The notes under the pieces were generated by a model. The model did no database searches. It saw only the letters and a program-made list of their open reading frames with translations, and was not told the origin of the DNA. A stretch of 64,000 nucleotides of DNA. It comes from Streptomyces sp. F63. Its GTDB lineage: Bacteria > Actinomycetota > Actinomycetes > Streptomycetales > Streptomycetaceae. Positions 47,886-55,970 of this stretch are shown here, one piece after another. The position numbers and the translations under genes were made by a program. The DNA lies in assembly GCF_018070345.1 (NCBI RefSeq), contig NZ_JAGPXX010000023.1:35234-99233 (forward strand). The letters are read 5' to 3'. How positions within the stretch are numbered: the first letter of the stretch is position 1; each line of letters begins with the position of its first letter.

Positions 47886-49067
47886 TCACTGTGCCACGGC
47901 GGTGGCCCGGGGTACAGGCCCGGAACACCCGCCCGTTCCGTCCCCCCGGCCCTCCGGCCCGCCTCCGGCCGCCGGGCCGGAGGCGGGGCCGGAGGCGGGG
48001 ACGGGGCGGAGCGGCCGGGCGGCCGCCGGCGCCGTGCTGTGGCGGGGGACGAGACGCGTGGACAGCTCGGTGCGGAGGATTTCCGGCCGCTCCCCGCACA
48101 CCATCCGGTCCAGCAGCCGCAGCGCGGTCGCGGCCATCGCGGAGAGCGGCCGGCGCACCGTGGTCAGGGCCGGGGACGACCAGCCGGCCTCCGGCAGATC
48201 GCCGAAACCGATGACGCTGACGTCGGCCGGGACCCGTAACCCCCGTACGGCCAGGGCCTCGTAGGCGCCGAGGGCCATCACGTCGGAGCAGGCGAACAGC
48301 GCGGTGGGCGGCTCCGGCAGGCCGAGGAGGGCGAGCGTCCGGCGCCGGGCGCAGGCCCGTTCGGAGTCCCCGTGGCGGACGTACTCGGGCCGGGGCGCGA
48401 TGCCCGCCGCCGCCAGGGCCGCGCGGTGGCCGGCCAGCCGGGCCTCGCCGAGCGGTGTGCCGGGGCGGCCGGCGAGCACCGCGATCCGGCGGTGGCCCAG
48501 CGCCAGCAGATGGCCGGTCGCCACCGACCCGCCCCGCTCGTCGTCCGCGCCGACATACGCGGCGCCGGGCGGCGGCCGGCGTGCGGGATCGATGAGCACG
48601 TACGGAATGCCGTGGCCGTCCAGCCAGGCATGCCGGCCCGGGCTGAGTCCGGGCAGGTGGAACAGCACCCCGGCGGAGCCGCGGGCCGCCAGCTTCTCCG
48701 GCCAGCCGGGACCCGTCGGCCGGCCGCCCGGGCCGCCGGGCCCGCCCGGCCCGTCCGCCACCGAGACCACCACCTCCAGGCCCGCCTCGCGCGCGGCCTC
48801 CATGACGCCGTGCAGCACCGCGCCCGCGCGGGGGCCGTCGGGGGAGCGCACCACCAGATCGACCATCGCGGGCCGCGCCCTCGGCGCCCCGGCACGCGGA
48901 CGGCGTACGTACCCCAGGCGCTCCAGCACCTCGGTGACGCGGCGCCGGGTGTCCGGGGCCACGTCGGCGCGGCCGTTGAGGACCTTGGAGGCGGTGGGCA
49001 CCGACACCCCGGCCTCGCGGGCGATCACCGCAAGGGTCGGGCCCGCGGCGCTCCCGGTACGAGCCAT
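47886..49067 (-). CDS. LacI-family transcriptional regulator with a TTA codon
   Basis: The 393-residue protein has an N-terminal helix-turn-helix and hinge (TLAVIAREAGVSVPTASKVL, NGRADVAPDTRRRVTEVLER) and a periplasmic-binding-protein-like effector domain (GIPYVLIDPARRPP; ALFACSDVMALGAYEALAVRG). The last 45 residues are a Pro/Gly-rich extension. Codon 277 (bases 48237-48239, in GLRVPADV) is TTA, so translation may depend on the bldA tRNA. GGGGAAGG precedes the ATG. It is divergent from the secreted GH43 gene and directly upstream of the sugar dehydrogenase; both may be targets. The effector sugar is unknown. Confidence 0.87.
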   Translation of the reverse strand: MARTGSAAGPTLAVIAREAGVSVPTASKVLNGRADVAPDTRRRVTEVLERLGYVRRPRAGAPRARPAMVDLVVRSPDGPRAGAVLHGVMEAAREAGLEVVVSVADGPGGPGGPGGRPTGPGWPEKLAARGSAGVLFHLPGLSPGRHAWLDGHGIPYVLIDPARRPPPGAAYVGADDERGGSVATGHLLALGHRRIAVLAGRPGTPLGEARLAGHRAALAAAGIAPRPEYVRHGDSERACARRRTLALLGLPEPPTALFACSDVMALGAYEALAVRGLRVPADVSVIGFGDLPEAGWSSPALTTVRRPLSAMAATALRLLDRMVCGERPEILRTELSTRLVPRHSTAPAAARPLRPVPASGPASGPAAGGGPEGRGDGTGGCSGPVPRATAVAQ

Positions 49068-49253
49068 CGCCTTCCCCTTCCGCTCCGCGGCCTCGCGGAT
49101 CACACCCAGGACAGCCCGAGTCCCCCCGCGGTACCGGCCGGGCAGCGGCCGGCCACCACTGTAGATCGCGCCGCGTCACCGCAGAAGACCGATGTCCCAG
49201 CGGATGAGCCGGGCCGTGGGGCGGGCCCCGGCGGTGCGGCGGGGGCGGCACCC

Positions 49254-49264
49254 CGAAACTTTCG
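49254..49264. promoter_or_regulatory. CGAAACTTTCG xylanase-type operator
   Basis: An 11-bp palindrome (CGAAA-C-TTTCG) identical to the box described in front of Streptomyces xylanase genes and fitting the CGAA-N-TTCG site of the BxlR repressor, as I recall. It lies 15 bases upstream of the -35. Confidence 0.6.
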
Positions 49265-49279
49265 CCGTCGTCCCGAGGG

Positions 49280-49309
49280 CTGACCCGGAATCACCAGAAG
49301 CCCTAACAT
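49280..49309 (+). promoter_or_regulatory. Promoter of the GH43 gene
   Basis: CTGACC, 18 bases, TAACAT. The -10 fits TAnnnT; the -35 differs by one base from TTGACC. The leader to the ATG at 49380 would be about 65 bases. Confidence 0.5.
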
Positions 49310-49379
49310 CCCAACAAAATCGCTCAGTTGTGGGCCGGACGCACAGGCCCCCCTCTCTCCCACCCCACAGGAGACCCGG

Positions 49380-50459
49380 ATGAGCCGTGGTGCCGTGCCC
49401 GATCGCAGAAGCGTGCTCAGGACGGCGGCGGGGCTGGGCGCCCTCGCCGGCGCACCGGGCGCGGCCCACGCGGCCGGGCCCTCCGCGGCGGAATCCCGAG
49501 CAGCCGCCCCGTACGCCAATCCGCTGATCCGCAACCGCGCCGACCCGCACATCCACCGGCACACCGACGGCCACTACTACTACACGGCCACCGTCCCCGA
49601 GTACGACCGCATCGTGCTGCGCCGCTCCCCGACCCTGGCGGGGCTGGCGGACGCCGCGGAGAGCGTGATCTGGCGGCGGCACGGAAGCGGCGGCATGGGA
49701 GCCCACATCTGGGCGCCGGAGATCCACCACATCGACGGCGCCTGGTACATCTACTTCGCCGCCGGGCGCACGGACGACGTCTGGCGCATCCGCATGTGGG
49801 TCCTGGAGAACCGGAACGCCGACCCCTTCTCCAGCGCCTGGACGGAACGCGGGCGCATCATCACAGCCTGGGACACCTTCTCCCTGGACGCCACCACCTT
49901 TGTCCACGGGGGCACCCGCTATCTCGCCTGGGCCCAGCACGAGCCCGGCATGGACAACAACACCGCCGTCTTCCTCTCCGAGATGGCCGGCCCCTGGACG
50001 CTGAGGGGTCCGCAGGTACGGCTGACGACCCCCGAGTACCCCTGGGAGACCGTCGGCTACAAGGTCAACGAGGGCCCTTCCGCCATCCGGCGCAACGGAC
50101 GGGTGTTCCTGGCCTATTCGGCCAGCGCGACCGACAGCAACTACTGCCTCGGCCTGCTGACCGCGGACGACTCCGCCGACCTGCTCGCCCCCGCCTCCTG
50201 GAGCAAATCGCCGCGGCCGGTGTTCACCAGCAGCGACGCCACCCGCCAGTACGGCCCCGGCCACAACTCCTTCACCGTCGCCGAGGACGGCCGCACCGAT
50301 GTGCTCGTCTACCACGCGCGCCAGTACAGGGAGATCAGCGGCGACCCGCTCAACGACCCCAACCGGCACACCCGCCTCCAGGAACTGGGGTGGACGCCGG
50401 ACGGGACACCCGACTTCGGCGTCCCGGTCGCCGATTCCCGCCAGCCGGCCGACGGCTGA
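49380..50459 (+). CDS. Secreted glycoside hydrolase family 43 protein, probable arabinofuranosidase
   Basis: The 359-residue protein has a Tat-like signal peptide (DRRSVLRTAAGLGALAGAPG, cleavage near AHA). The five-bladed propeller of GH43 shows the three catalytic acids in place: Asp55 (NRADPHIHRH, base), Asp170 (LDATTF, pKa modulator) and Glu231 (NEGPSAI, acid). GMGAHIWAPEIHHIDG is typical of exo-acting alpha-L-arabinofuranosidases. An xylanase-type operator lies upstream and a second GH43 gene follows. Release of arabinose from arabinoxylan or arabinogalactan is likely; the precise linkage is not decided by sequence. Confidence 0.87.
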   Translation: MSRGAVPDRRSVLRTAAGLGALAGAPGAAHAAGPSAAESRAAAPYANPLIRNRADPHIHRHTDGHYYYTATVPEYDRIVLRRSPTLAGLADAAESVIWRRHGSGGMGAHIWAPEIHHIDGAWYIYFAAGRTDDVWRIRMWVLENRNADPFSSAWTERGRIITAWDTFSLDATTFVHGGTRYLAWAQHEPGMDNNTAVFLSEMAGPWTLRGPQVRLTTPEYPWETVGYKVNEGPSAIRRNGRVFLAYSASATDSNYCLGLLTADDSADLLAPASWSKSPRPVFTSSDATRQYGPGHNSFTVAEDGRTDVLVYHARQYREISGDPLNDPNRHTRLQELGWTPDGTPDFGVPVADSRQPADG

Positions 50460-50598
50460 CGGCGGAGTGCCGACGGCGGCCGGTGGCCGGCGACCGGCCC
50501 GGGGCTCCGCCGCCCCGCGGCCACCGCGCCGCACACGCGGCCGCCCCGCCCGGCGCGCCGCCCGACCGCGTTCACCCCCACCAAGGAGCGTGCCCGAG

Positions 50599-52023
50599 TT
50601 GAACCGCCACCGTCTGCGAGCCGTGCTGCTCGCCCTCTGCCTCGCCCTCGGTCTCACCGGCGCCCTGTTACCGGCGGGCGCCGCGCAGGCCGCCCCGGTG
50701 ACCGTGGTCAACGCCACCCAGTTCACCGACACGTCCGGCGCCCCGCTGCAGGCCCACGGCGGCGGAATGCTCAAAGTCGGCGCCTACTACTACTGGTTCG
50801 GCGAGAACCGCAACGCGGACAACACCTTCCGCTATGTCTCCGCGTACCGCTCGACCGACCTCAGGAACTGGGAGTTCCGCAACCACATCCTCACCCAGGC
50901 CAGCGACCCCGAGTTGCGGCGCGCCAACATCGAGCGCCCGAAGGTCATGTACAACCAGCGCACCGGCCAGTACGTCCTCTGGGCGCACAAGGAGAACGGC
51001 TCCGACTACGGCGAGGCCCGCGCCGCCGTCGCCACCTCCGCGACCGTCGACGGGAACTACACCTGGCGCGGCAGCTTCCGGCCGTTCGGACAGCACATGT
51101 CACGCGACATCACCGTCTTCACCGACAGCGACGGCACCGGCTACATGGTCTCGGCGGCCCGCGAGAACTACGACCTGCACATCTACCGGCTCACCGACGA
51201 CTACACCGGCGTCGCCTCCCTCGTCGCCAACCCGTGGCCCGGCGGCCACCGCGAGGCACCGGCCCTCTTCAAGCGCGGCGGCGTCTACTTCATGCTGACC
51301 TCCGGGGCGACCGGCTGGAGCCCCAACCAGCAGAAGTACGCCACCGCCACCAGCATCTCCGGGCCGTGGAGCGAGATGCGCGACGTCGGCGACTCCACCG
51401 CCTACGGCTCGCAGACCACCTACGTCCTGCCGGTGCAGGGCAGCGGCCGGACCTCCTACCTGTACATGGGCGACCGCTGGGGCAACTCCTTCGGCGGCAC
51501 GGTCAACGACTCCCGGTACGTCTGGGCCCCGCTGTCCTTCCCGTCCGCCACCAGCATGAGCATGGACTACCACCCGGAGCTCGTCATCGACACCGGCGCC
51601 GGGACGGTCACCGGCCGCGGCGGGCCGTTCGAAACCCTCACCGCCCGGCACAGCGGCCGCTGCGCCGACGTCACCAGCCAGTCGCTCCGGGCCGGGGCGC
51701 TGCTCAAGCAGTACGGCTGCAACGGCGGCGGCAACCAGAAGTTCTGGTTCCGGGACGCCGGGGGCGGCCACGTGCAGCTGATGGCCCGGCACAGCTCCCT
51801 CTGCCTCACCGAGACCGGCTCCGCCGTGCAGCAGCAGGCGTGCTCGGACGCGGAGCGGCAGCAGTGGCAGGTGCAGGACGCGGGCGGCGGGTACGTCCGG
51901 CTGGTGGCCCGCGCGAGCGGCGAATGCCTCGATGTCATGCACGGGTCCACCGCCGACTCCGCCGAGATCATCACCCACGCCTGCTCGGGCGCCGCCAACC
52001 AGCAGTGGCGGCGGGGCACCTGA
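50599..52023 (+). CDS. Secreted GH43 exo-beta-1,3-galactanase-like enzyme with ricin domain
   Basis: The 474-residue protein has a signal peptide (RHRLRAVLLALCLALGL...AAQA), a GH43 domain (residues about 35-340) and a C-terminal ricin-type beta-trefoil with repeats ending NQKFWF, RQQWQ and NQQWRR. As in exo-beta-1,3-galactanases, the usual N-terminal catalytic Asp is missing (QAHGGGMLKVG), while Glu112 (NIERPKV), Glu219 (HREAPAL) and Gln272 (GSQTTYV) are in place. The TTG start at 50599 has AAGGAG ten bases upstream; a GTG at 50590 is too close. Codon 24 in the signal peptide is TTA. It should trim the beta-1,3-galactan backbone of arabinogalactan. Confidence 0.85.
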   Translation: MNRHRLRAVLLALCLALGLTGALLPAGAAQAAPVTVVNATQFTDTSGAPLQAHGGGMLKVGAYYYWFGENRNADNTFRYVSAYRSTDLRNWEFRNHILTQASDPELRRANIERPKVMYNQRTGQYVLWAHKENGSDYGEARAAVATSATVDGNYTWRGSFRPFGQHMSRDITVFTDSDGTGYMVSAARENYDLHIYRLTDDYTGVASLVANPWPGGHREAPALFKRGGVYFMLTSGATGWSPNQQKYATATSISGPWSEMRDVGDSTAYGSQTTYVLPVQGSGRTSYLYMGDRWGNSFGGTVNDSRYVWAPLSFPSATSMSMDYHPELVIDTGAGTVTGRGGPFETLTARHSGRCADVTSQSLRAGALLKQYGCNGGGNQKFWFRDAGGGHVQLMARHSSLCLTETGSAVQQQACSDAERQQWQVQDAGGGYVRLVARASGECLDVMHGSTADSAEIITHACSGAANQQWRRGT

Positions 52024-52302
52024 CGGGGCGCCGCCCCCCCCGGGGCGCGCACACCCGGGCGAGCCCCGGGCACACCGGCGGGCACGGGCCCCGGCCGGCG
52101 GCGGGCCCCGGCCGGGGACGGGGAAGCGGCGCACCGGGACCGGCCCGCAGTCCCGCGCCCACCGCACGGGGCACCCGCCCGCACGGTGGCCGGGTGGCCC
52201 GGCGCCCGGCCCGGCCGCCCGGCGCGCCCCGGTGGGCCAGCGCGCTCCGCCGACCGCAGTCCACCGGGACACACCCGTCCTCCGAACGAAGGAGCCCTCT
52301 CC

Positions 52303-54243
52303 GTGCGACCCGCACCCGGCCCCGGCCCCGGCCCCGCACCCAGCCCCGGCCCCGTCCGCGGCGAGCGGCCGGCGGCCCGGCCCCCGTTCCCCCTGCCGCC
52401 CGAGGACCGGGCCCGCAGCCCCCGGACCGGCTGGACCCGCGCGCACTGGGAGGCCGCGGCCGACGGGCTGCTCGCGGCCGTCACCCCGTACGCCACCCCC
52501 GGCCGGGCGCTCTACCACGTCCCCGACGGCCGGCCGGGCTTCTCCGGCCGCCGCTCCGACGGGCTGGAGGGCTACGCCCGCACCTTCCTCCTCGCTGCCT
52601 TCCGCATCGCGGGCGCCGGCGGCGCCGACCCGCGCGGACTGCTCGGCCGGTACGCCGACGGCCTCGCGGCGGGCACCCGCCGGCCCGGCGGCGACGGCCC
52701 CGAGGACTGGCCGCGCATCACCGACCGCGGCCAGCCGCTGGTCGAGGCCGCCTCCATCGCCCTGGCGCTGCGCCTCACCCGCCCCTGGCTGTGGGACCGG
52801 CTGGACGCGGCGGTACGGGACCGCGCCGCGGCCTGGCTGGCGGACGCCCTCACCGCCGAACCGTGGCCCTGCAACTGGGAGTTGTTCCCCGTCACGGTCG
52901 GCGGCTTCCTTGCCGCGGCCGGCCACGCCACCGAGGCCGCGGAGGCCGCCCGCGAGCGCGGCCTCGCCCGGATCGAGGACTGGTACGCGGGCGGCGGCTG
53001 GTACACCGACGGCCCGGGCCGCGCCTTCGACTACTACAACGGCTGGGCGCTGCACCTCTACCCGGTCCTGGAGGCCCACCTCTCCGCCGACAGCCTGCTG
53101 ATGGACCGCTGCGGCCCCCGGCTGGAGGCCCATCTGGCCGACTACGCCCGCCTGTTCGGCGCCGACGGCGCGCCGGTGCACCAGGGCCGCTCGCTCACGT
53201 ACCGCATGGCGACCACCGCCCCGCTCTGGCTCGGCGCCCTCACCGGCCGTACCCCGCTCGGCCCCGGCACCACCCGCCGCCTGGCCTCCGGCACCCTCCG
53301 CCACTTCCTCGACCGGGGAGCGGCCGACCCGGCGACCGGACTGCTCTCCCTCGGCTGGTACGGCCCGTACGAGGGCGTCCTCCAGCGCTACTCCGGCCCG
53401 GCCTCCCCGTACTGGGCGGCCAAGGCGTTCCTCGGCCTGCTGCTCCCGCCGGACCACCCGGTGTGGACGGCCCCGGAGGAGCCCGGCCCGGCCGAACGCG
53501 GGGACGCCGTCACGGCGCTGCCCGCACCGAACTGGCTGCTCCAGTCCACGTCCGCCGACGGGGTCGTGCGGCTGCACAACCACGGCAGCGAGGACGCCCG
53601 CTACGACCCGTACTACACGCGCCTCGCCTACTCCACCGCCACCGGCCCCACCCCGCCCGGCGCGGAACCCGACAACCACTTCGGACTGCTCGACGAGCAC
53701 GGCACCGTCTCCCTGCGCCACCGCCTGGAACCGCTGGGTGCGGGGGAGGGCTGGGCGGCGTCCCGGCACGGGGTGGGCGCGGCCCGGGTCGTGAGCGTCG
53801 TCCTCGCGCACGGCGCGGCGGAGGTCCGCGTCCACGCCGTCACGGGCGCGCCGCCGGGCACCCCGGTGCGCCTCACCGGCTGGGCGGCGGGCCCGGGCGC
53901 GGGCCCGGCTTCCGAACTCCTGCCGCTGCACGGGCTGGAGCCGGCGGCACCGCTGCCACCGGTGGCGACGGCGTACGCGCCGGAGACGGTGGCCCCCGCC
54001 GTGTCCGGGCGGACGGGAGCGGCGGTGAGCGTGTTCGTGTGCGCGGCCCGCCTCACGGCCGAGCCCCGCCCGGCACCGCTGGGCGGCCTGGTGCGGGTCG
54101 AGGTGAGCGCCGACAGCGCGGCGCGCACGGTCACGGCCCGCTGGCGGGACGGCACACAGCACCGCGTACACCTGTCCGCCGGCACGGCTCACGTGACACA
54201 CCGGGCGGTGTCCCCGTCCGGGAGGACCACCACCTCCGGCTGA
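52303..54243 (+). CDS. DUF2264 domain protein
   Basis: The 646-residue protein has no signal peptide. The first 45 residues are Pro/Gly-rich; the DUF2264 region follows, with WPRITDRGQPLVEAASIALA, WYTDGPGRAFDYYNGWALHL, YRMATTAPLWLGAL and GWYGPYEGVLQRYSGPASPY. It resembles alpha/alpha-barrel enzymes on sugars such as unsaturated glucuronyl hydrolases. The last 200 residues form a beta-rich domain. The start GTG follows GAAGGAG. Placed between the GH43 genes and the beta-galactosidase operon, it is likely a cytoplasmic enzyme on imported oligosaccharides, but the reaction is not established. Confidence 0.84.
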   Translation: MRPAPGPGPGPAPSPGPVRGERPAARPPFPLPPEDRARSPRTGWTRAHWEAAADGLLAAVTPYATPGRALYHVPDGRPGFSGRRSDGLEGYARTFLLAAFRIAGAGGADPRGLLGRYADGLAAGTRRPGGDGPEDWPRITDRGQPLVEAASIALALRLTRPWLWDRLDAAVRDRAAAWLADALTAEPWPCNWELFPVTVGGFLAAAGHATEAAEAARERGLARIEDWYAGGGWYTDGPGRAFDYYNGWALHLYPVLEAHLSADSLLMDRCGPRLEAHLADYARLFGADGAPVHQGRSLTYRMATTAPLWLGALTGRTPLGPGTTRRLASGTLRHFLDRGAADPATGLLSLGWYGPYEGVLQRYSGPASPYWAAKAFLGLLLPPDHPVWTAPEEPGPAERGDAVTALPAPNWLLQSTSADGVVRLHNHGSEDARYDPYYTRLAYSTATGPTPPGAEPDNHFGLLDEHGTVSLRHRLEPLGAGEGWAASRHGVGAARVVSVVLAHGAAEVRVHAVTGAPPGTPVRLTGWAAGPGAGPASELLPLHGLEPAAPLPPVATAYAPETVAPAVSGRTGAAVSVFVCAARLTAEPRPAPLGGLVRVEVSADSAARTVTARWRDGTQHRVHLSAGTAHVTHRAVSPSGRTTTSG

Positions 54244-54544
54244 CCCCGGGCCCGGCTGCTCTCCCCGCGGCCGGAGCCCCGGCGCCTCCGGGCCGGCGCG
54301 GACCGGAGCCGCCTGGCGGCGCCCCGACCAGGGCAATCGCATGATCCCCGCAGTCGTGGGAAGACGGAACCCCGACCGCGGGCGGCTCTCCGTGCCGTGG
54401 GAGCGGCGTGCCGTCGTCCGGCGTGACCGTTCCTTCCGGAGCAGTGACGGTCCTCGCGGTACGCGGGAACAACGCCGGAACGAGAGAGGTCAGTCAGTCA
54501 CCGTGAGGCCGGGGAAGGGCGAATCCGACCAACGTTCGTACGGT
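54244..54544. other. Intergenic region, nothing recognised
   Basis: The 301 bases after the DUF2264 gene have no clear terminator, promoter or gene. Confidence 0.4.
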
Positions 54545-54634
54545 ATGAACAGGCCGCACGCCGTCATGTGGTGGTGGGGCGGCATCGGACTCGGGATCCT
54601 GCTCGTCGCGCTCTTCCTGATCAACGGCGGCTGA
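54545..54634 (+). CDS. Possible 29-residue single-span membrane peptide
   Basis: MNRPHAVMWWWGGIGLGILL...FLINGG is a short N-terminal polar stretch and one strongly hydrophobic segment with three Trp, typical of bacterial membrane peptides. There is no convincing Shine-Dalgarno and the same frame is open upstream to 54341, so the start is uncertain. Low confidence; a GTG at 54501 would give a 45-residue form. Confidence 0.3.
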   Translation: MNRPHAVMWWWGGIGLGILLVALFLINGG

Positions 54635-54699
54635 GCCGCCGGCCCGGGCGGCTCCCGGAACCGGGTGCGGAGGAGCAGCGGGGCCCGTCCCGGGTGTGA

Positions 54700-55089
54700 T
54701 CGGCTGGACGTCTCCGTGTTCCTCCGGCAGAAGGCTCCGCCGTCTCCGCCGTCTCCGCCGCCCGTTCCACGGCCCTGTTCGTCGTCGCCGCCCTGTTCGA
54801 GATCGGCGGTGCCTGGCTGGTCCGGCAGGGCGTCCGCGAGCACCGGGGCCGGGCCCGGATCGGGGCCGGTGCCATCGCCCTCGGGCTGTACGGGGTGGCG
54901 GCCACCTTGCTGCGGAGCGATGAGAGCTTCGGCCGGATCCTCGCCGCGTACGGCGGCGTCTTGGTGGCCGGTTCGGTCGTCTGGGGCGTCGTCGCGGACG
55001 GCTACCGGCCCGACCGGTGGGATGTCATCGGCGCCCTGGTCTGCCTCGCGGGGACGGCCGTCATCATGTGTGCCCCGCACGGCCACTGA
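54700..55089 (+). CDS. YnfA-family membrane protein without a canonical start codon
   Basis: The frame encodes ARSTALFVVAALFEIGGAWL, GRILAAYGGVLVAGSVVWGV and YRPDRWDVIGALVCLAGTAV, the four-helix YnfA (UPF0060) protein of about 110 residues, complete to its stop. But between the upstream in-frame stop (54697) and the conserved region there is no ATG, GTG or TTG. The first canonical start in frame is a GTG at 54895, inside the protein. A GTG at 54716 is out of frame by one shift across a 9-bp repeat (CCGTCTCCG). Either a frameshift has damaged the gene, the read is wrong, or a rare start is used. Confidence 0.65.
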   Translation, partial: SAGRLRVPPAEGSAVSAVSAARSTALFVVAALFEIGGAWLVRQGVREHRGRARIGAGAIALGLYGVAATLLRSDESFGRILAAYGGVLVAGSVVWGVVADGYRPDRWDVIGALVCLAGTAVIMCAPHGH

Positions 55090-55215
55090 CCGCGCGAGGA
55101 CGGCCGGGCCGGTGCGGCCGGCTCGTACCGGCGACCGCGGCCAGGTCCCGGGAAGCCGGACGGGCGGCTCGCCGGAGTGGAGCGGGAGTGACCCGGCGGC
55201 TCCCGGTCCCGGTGC

Positions 55216-55725
55216 TCAGCCGGGGCTCCCCCCGGGAGCGGTGAAGGAGATCCAGACGTCGGGAGGCAGGTCCGGCCGGTCCGGTACCCCCCTGCGTTCC
55301 TCCGTCCACGCGTCGCCGGCGATCTCCGTGGCGACGCGGCGCCAGAAGCGCACCGCGGCCGTGTTGGCGTCCTGGAACGCGATCTCCCAGGAACCGGGAT
55401 GCCTGGCCACGATCTCCTGAGCGGCGCGCAGCCCCACCCCGTTCCGGCGCGCGCCGCGCACCACGAAAAAGCTGTTCAGCACGCGGGCCGGGCCGTCCAG
55501 GGCGCGGACGAACGCGAAACCGGCGGGGCTGTCGCCGCTCGTCAGGAGGTAGGGCGCCCAGCCGGGCCGGGAGAAGGCATGGTCGAGCCGATCGCTGCGG
55601 AAGGTGCCGTCGGGATTGGGCAGCGGCCCGCCGAACTCCGACATGTCATGGCGGAACATCAGCCACAGCCGCTCCACCGCGGGGCGGTCGGCGGGGCTTG
55701 CGAGGCGAAGGGACAGGTCTGACAC
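55216..55725 (-). CDS. GNAT-family N-acetyltransferase
   Basis: The 169-residue protein has the GNAT fold. It begins LSLRLASPADRPAVERLWLM, and its central strand PAGFAFVRALDG is followed by the acetyl-CoA loop FVVRGARRNGVGLRAAQEIV (R/Q-x-x-G-x-G/A pattern as RRNGVG). The C-terminal part has FQDANTAAVRFWRRVATE, the usual helix after strand five. The GTG start is supported by GAAGGAGT. It lies downstream of the beta-galactosidase operon but behind a strong terminator, so it is a separate unit. Substrate unknown. Confidence 0.85.
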   Translation of the reverse strand: MSDLSLRLASPADRPAVERLWLMFRHDMSEFGGPLPNPDGTFRSDRLDHAFSRPGWAPYLLTSGDSPAGFAFVRALDGPARVLNSFFVVRGARRNGVGLRAAQEIVARHPGSWEIAFQDANTAAVRFWRRVATEIAGDAWTEERRGVPDRPDLPPDVWISFTAPGGSPG

Positions 55726-55842
55726 GGGACTCCTTCACGGGTGGTCAACCGGCGGGCGCCGCTTGCCGGGACCGGTGGTACGGGGGTACCGGGACGTTCG
55801 CTCAGCACTTGTCTCCGGACGAACGGTCCGGTCCGGAAGCAC

Positions 55843-55887
55843 GAAAAAAGGCCTCCCCCGCGGATGTGGTATCCGGGCCGGGAAGGC
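55843..55887 (-). terminator. Rho-independent terminator with T6 tract after the beta-galactosidase gene
   Basis: Reading the minus strand, GCCTTCCC pairs with GGGGGAGGC (one G-U) and is followed at once by CTTTTTTCG. It starts 84 bases after the stop at 55971. Confidence 0.8.
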
Positions 55888-55970
55888 GCATGACTGCTCG
55901 TGATGTTAGCAGGTGTGTCCCCGGCCCGCCGCAGCCCGGCGGGCCGTTCGCCACCCGGTCCGCCAGGTCG

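Larger units (their letters stand above)
49068..49379. other. Divergent control region of LacI and GH43 genes
   Basis: The 312 bases contain the CGAAACTTTCG box and the promoter of the GH43 gene. No gene is supported. Confidence 0.5.
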
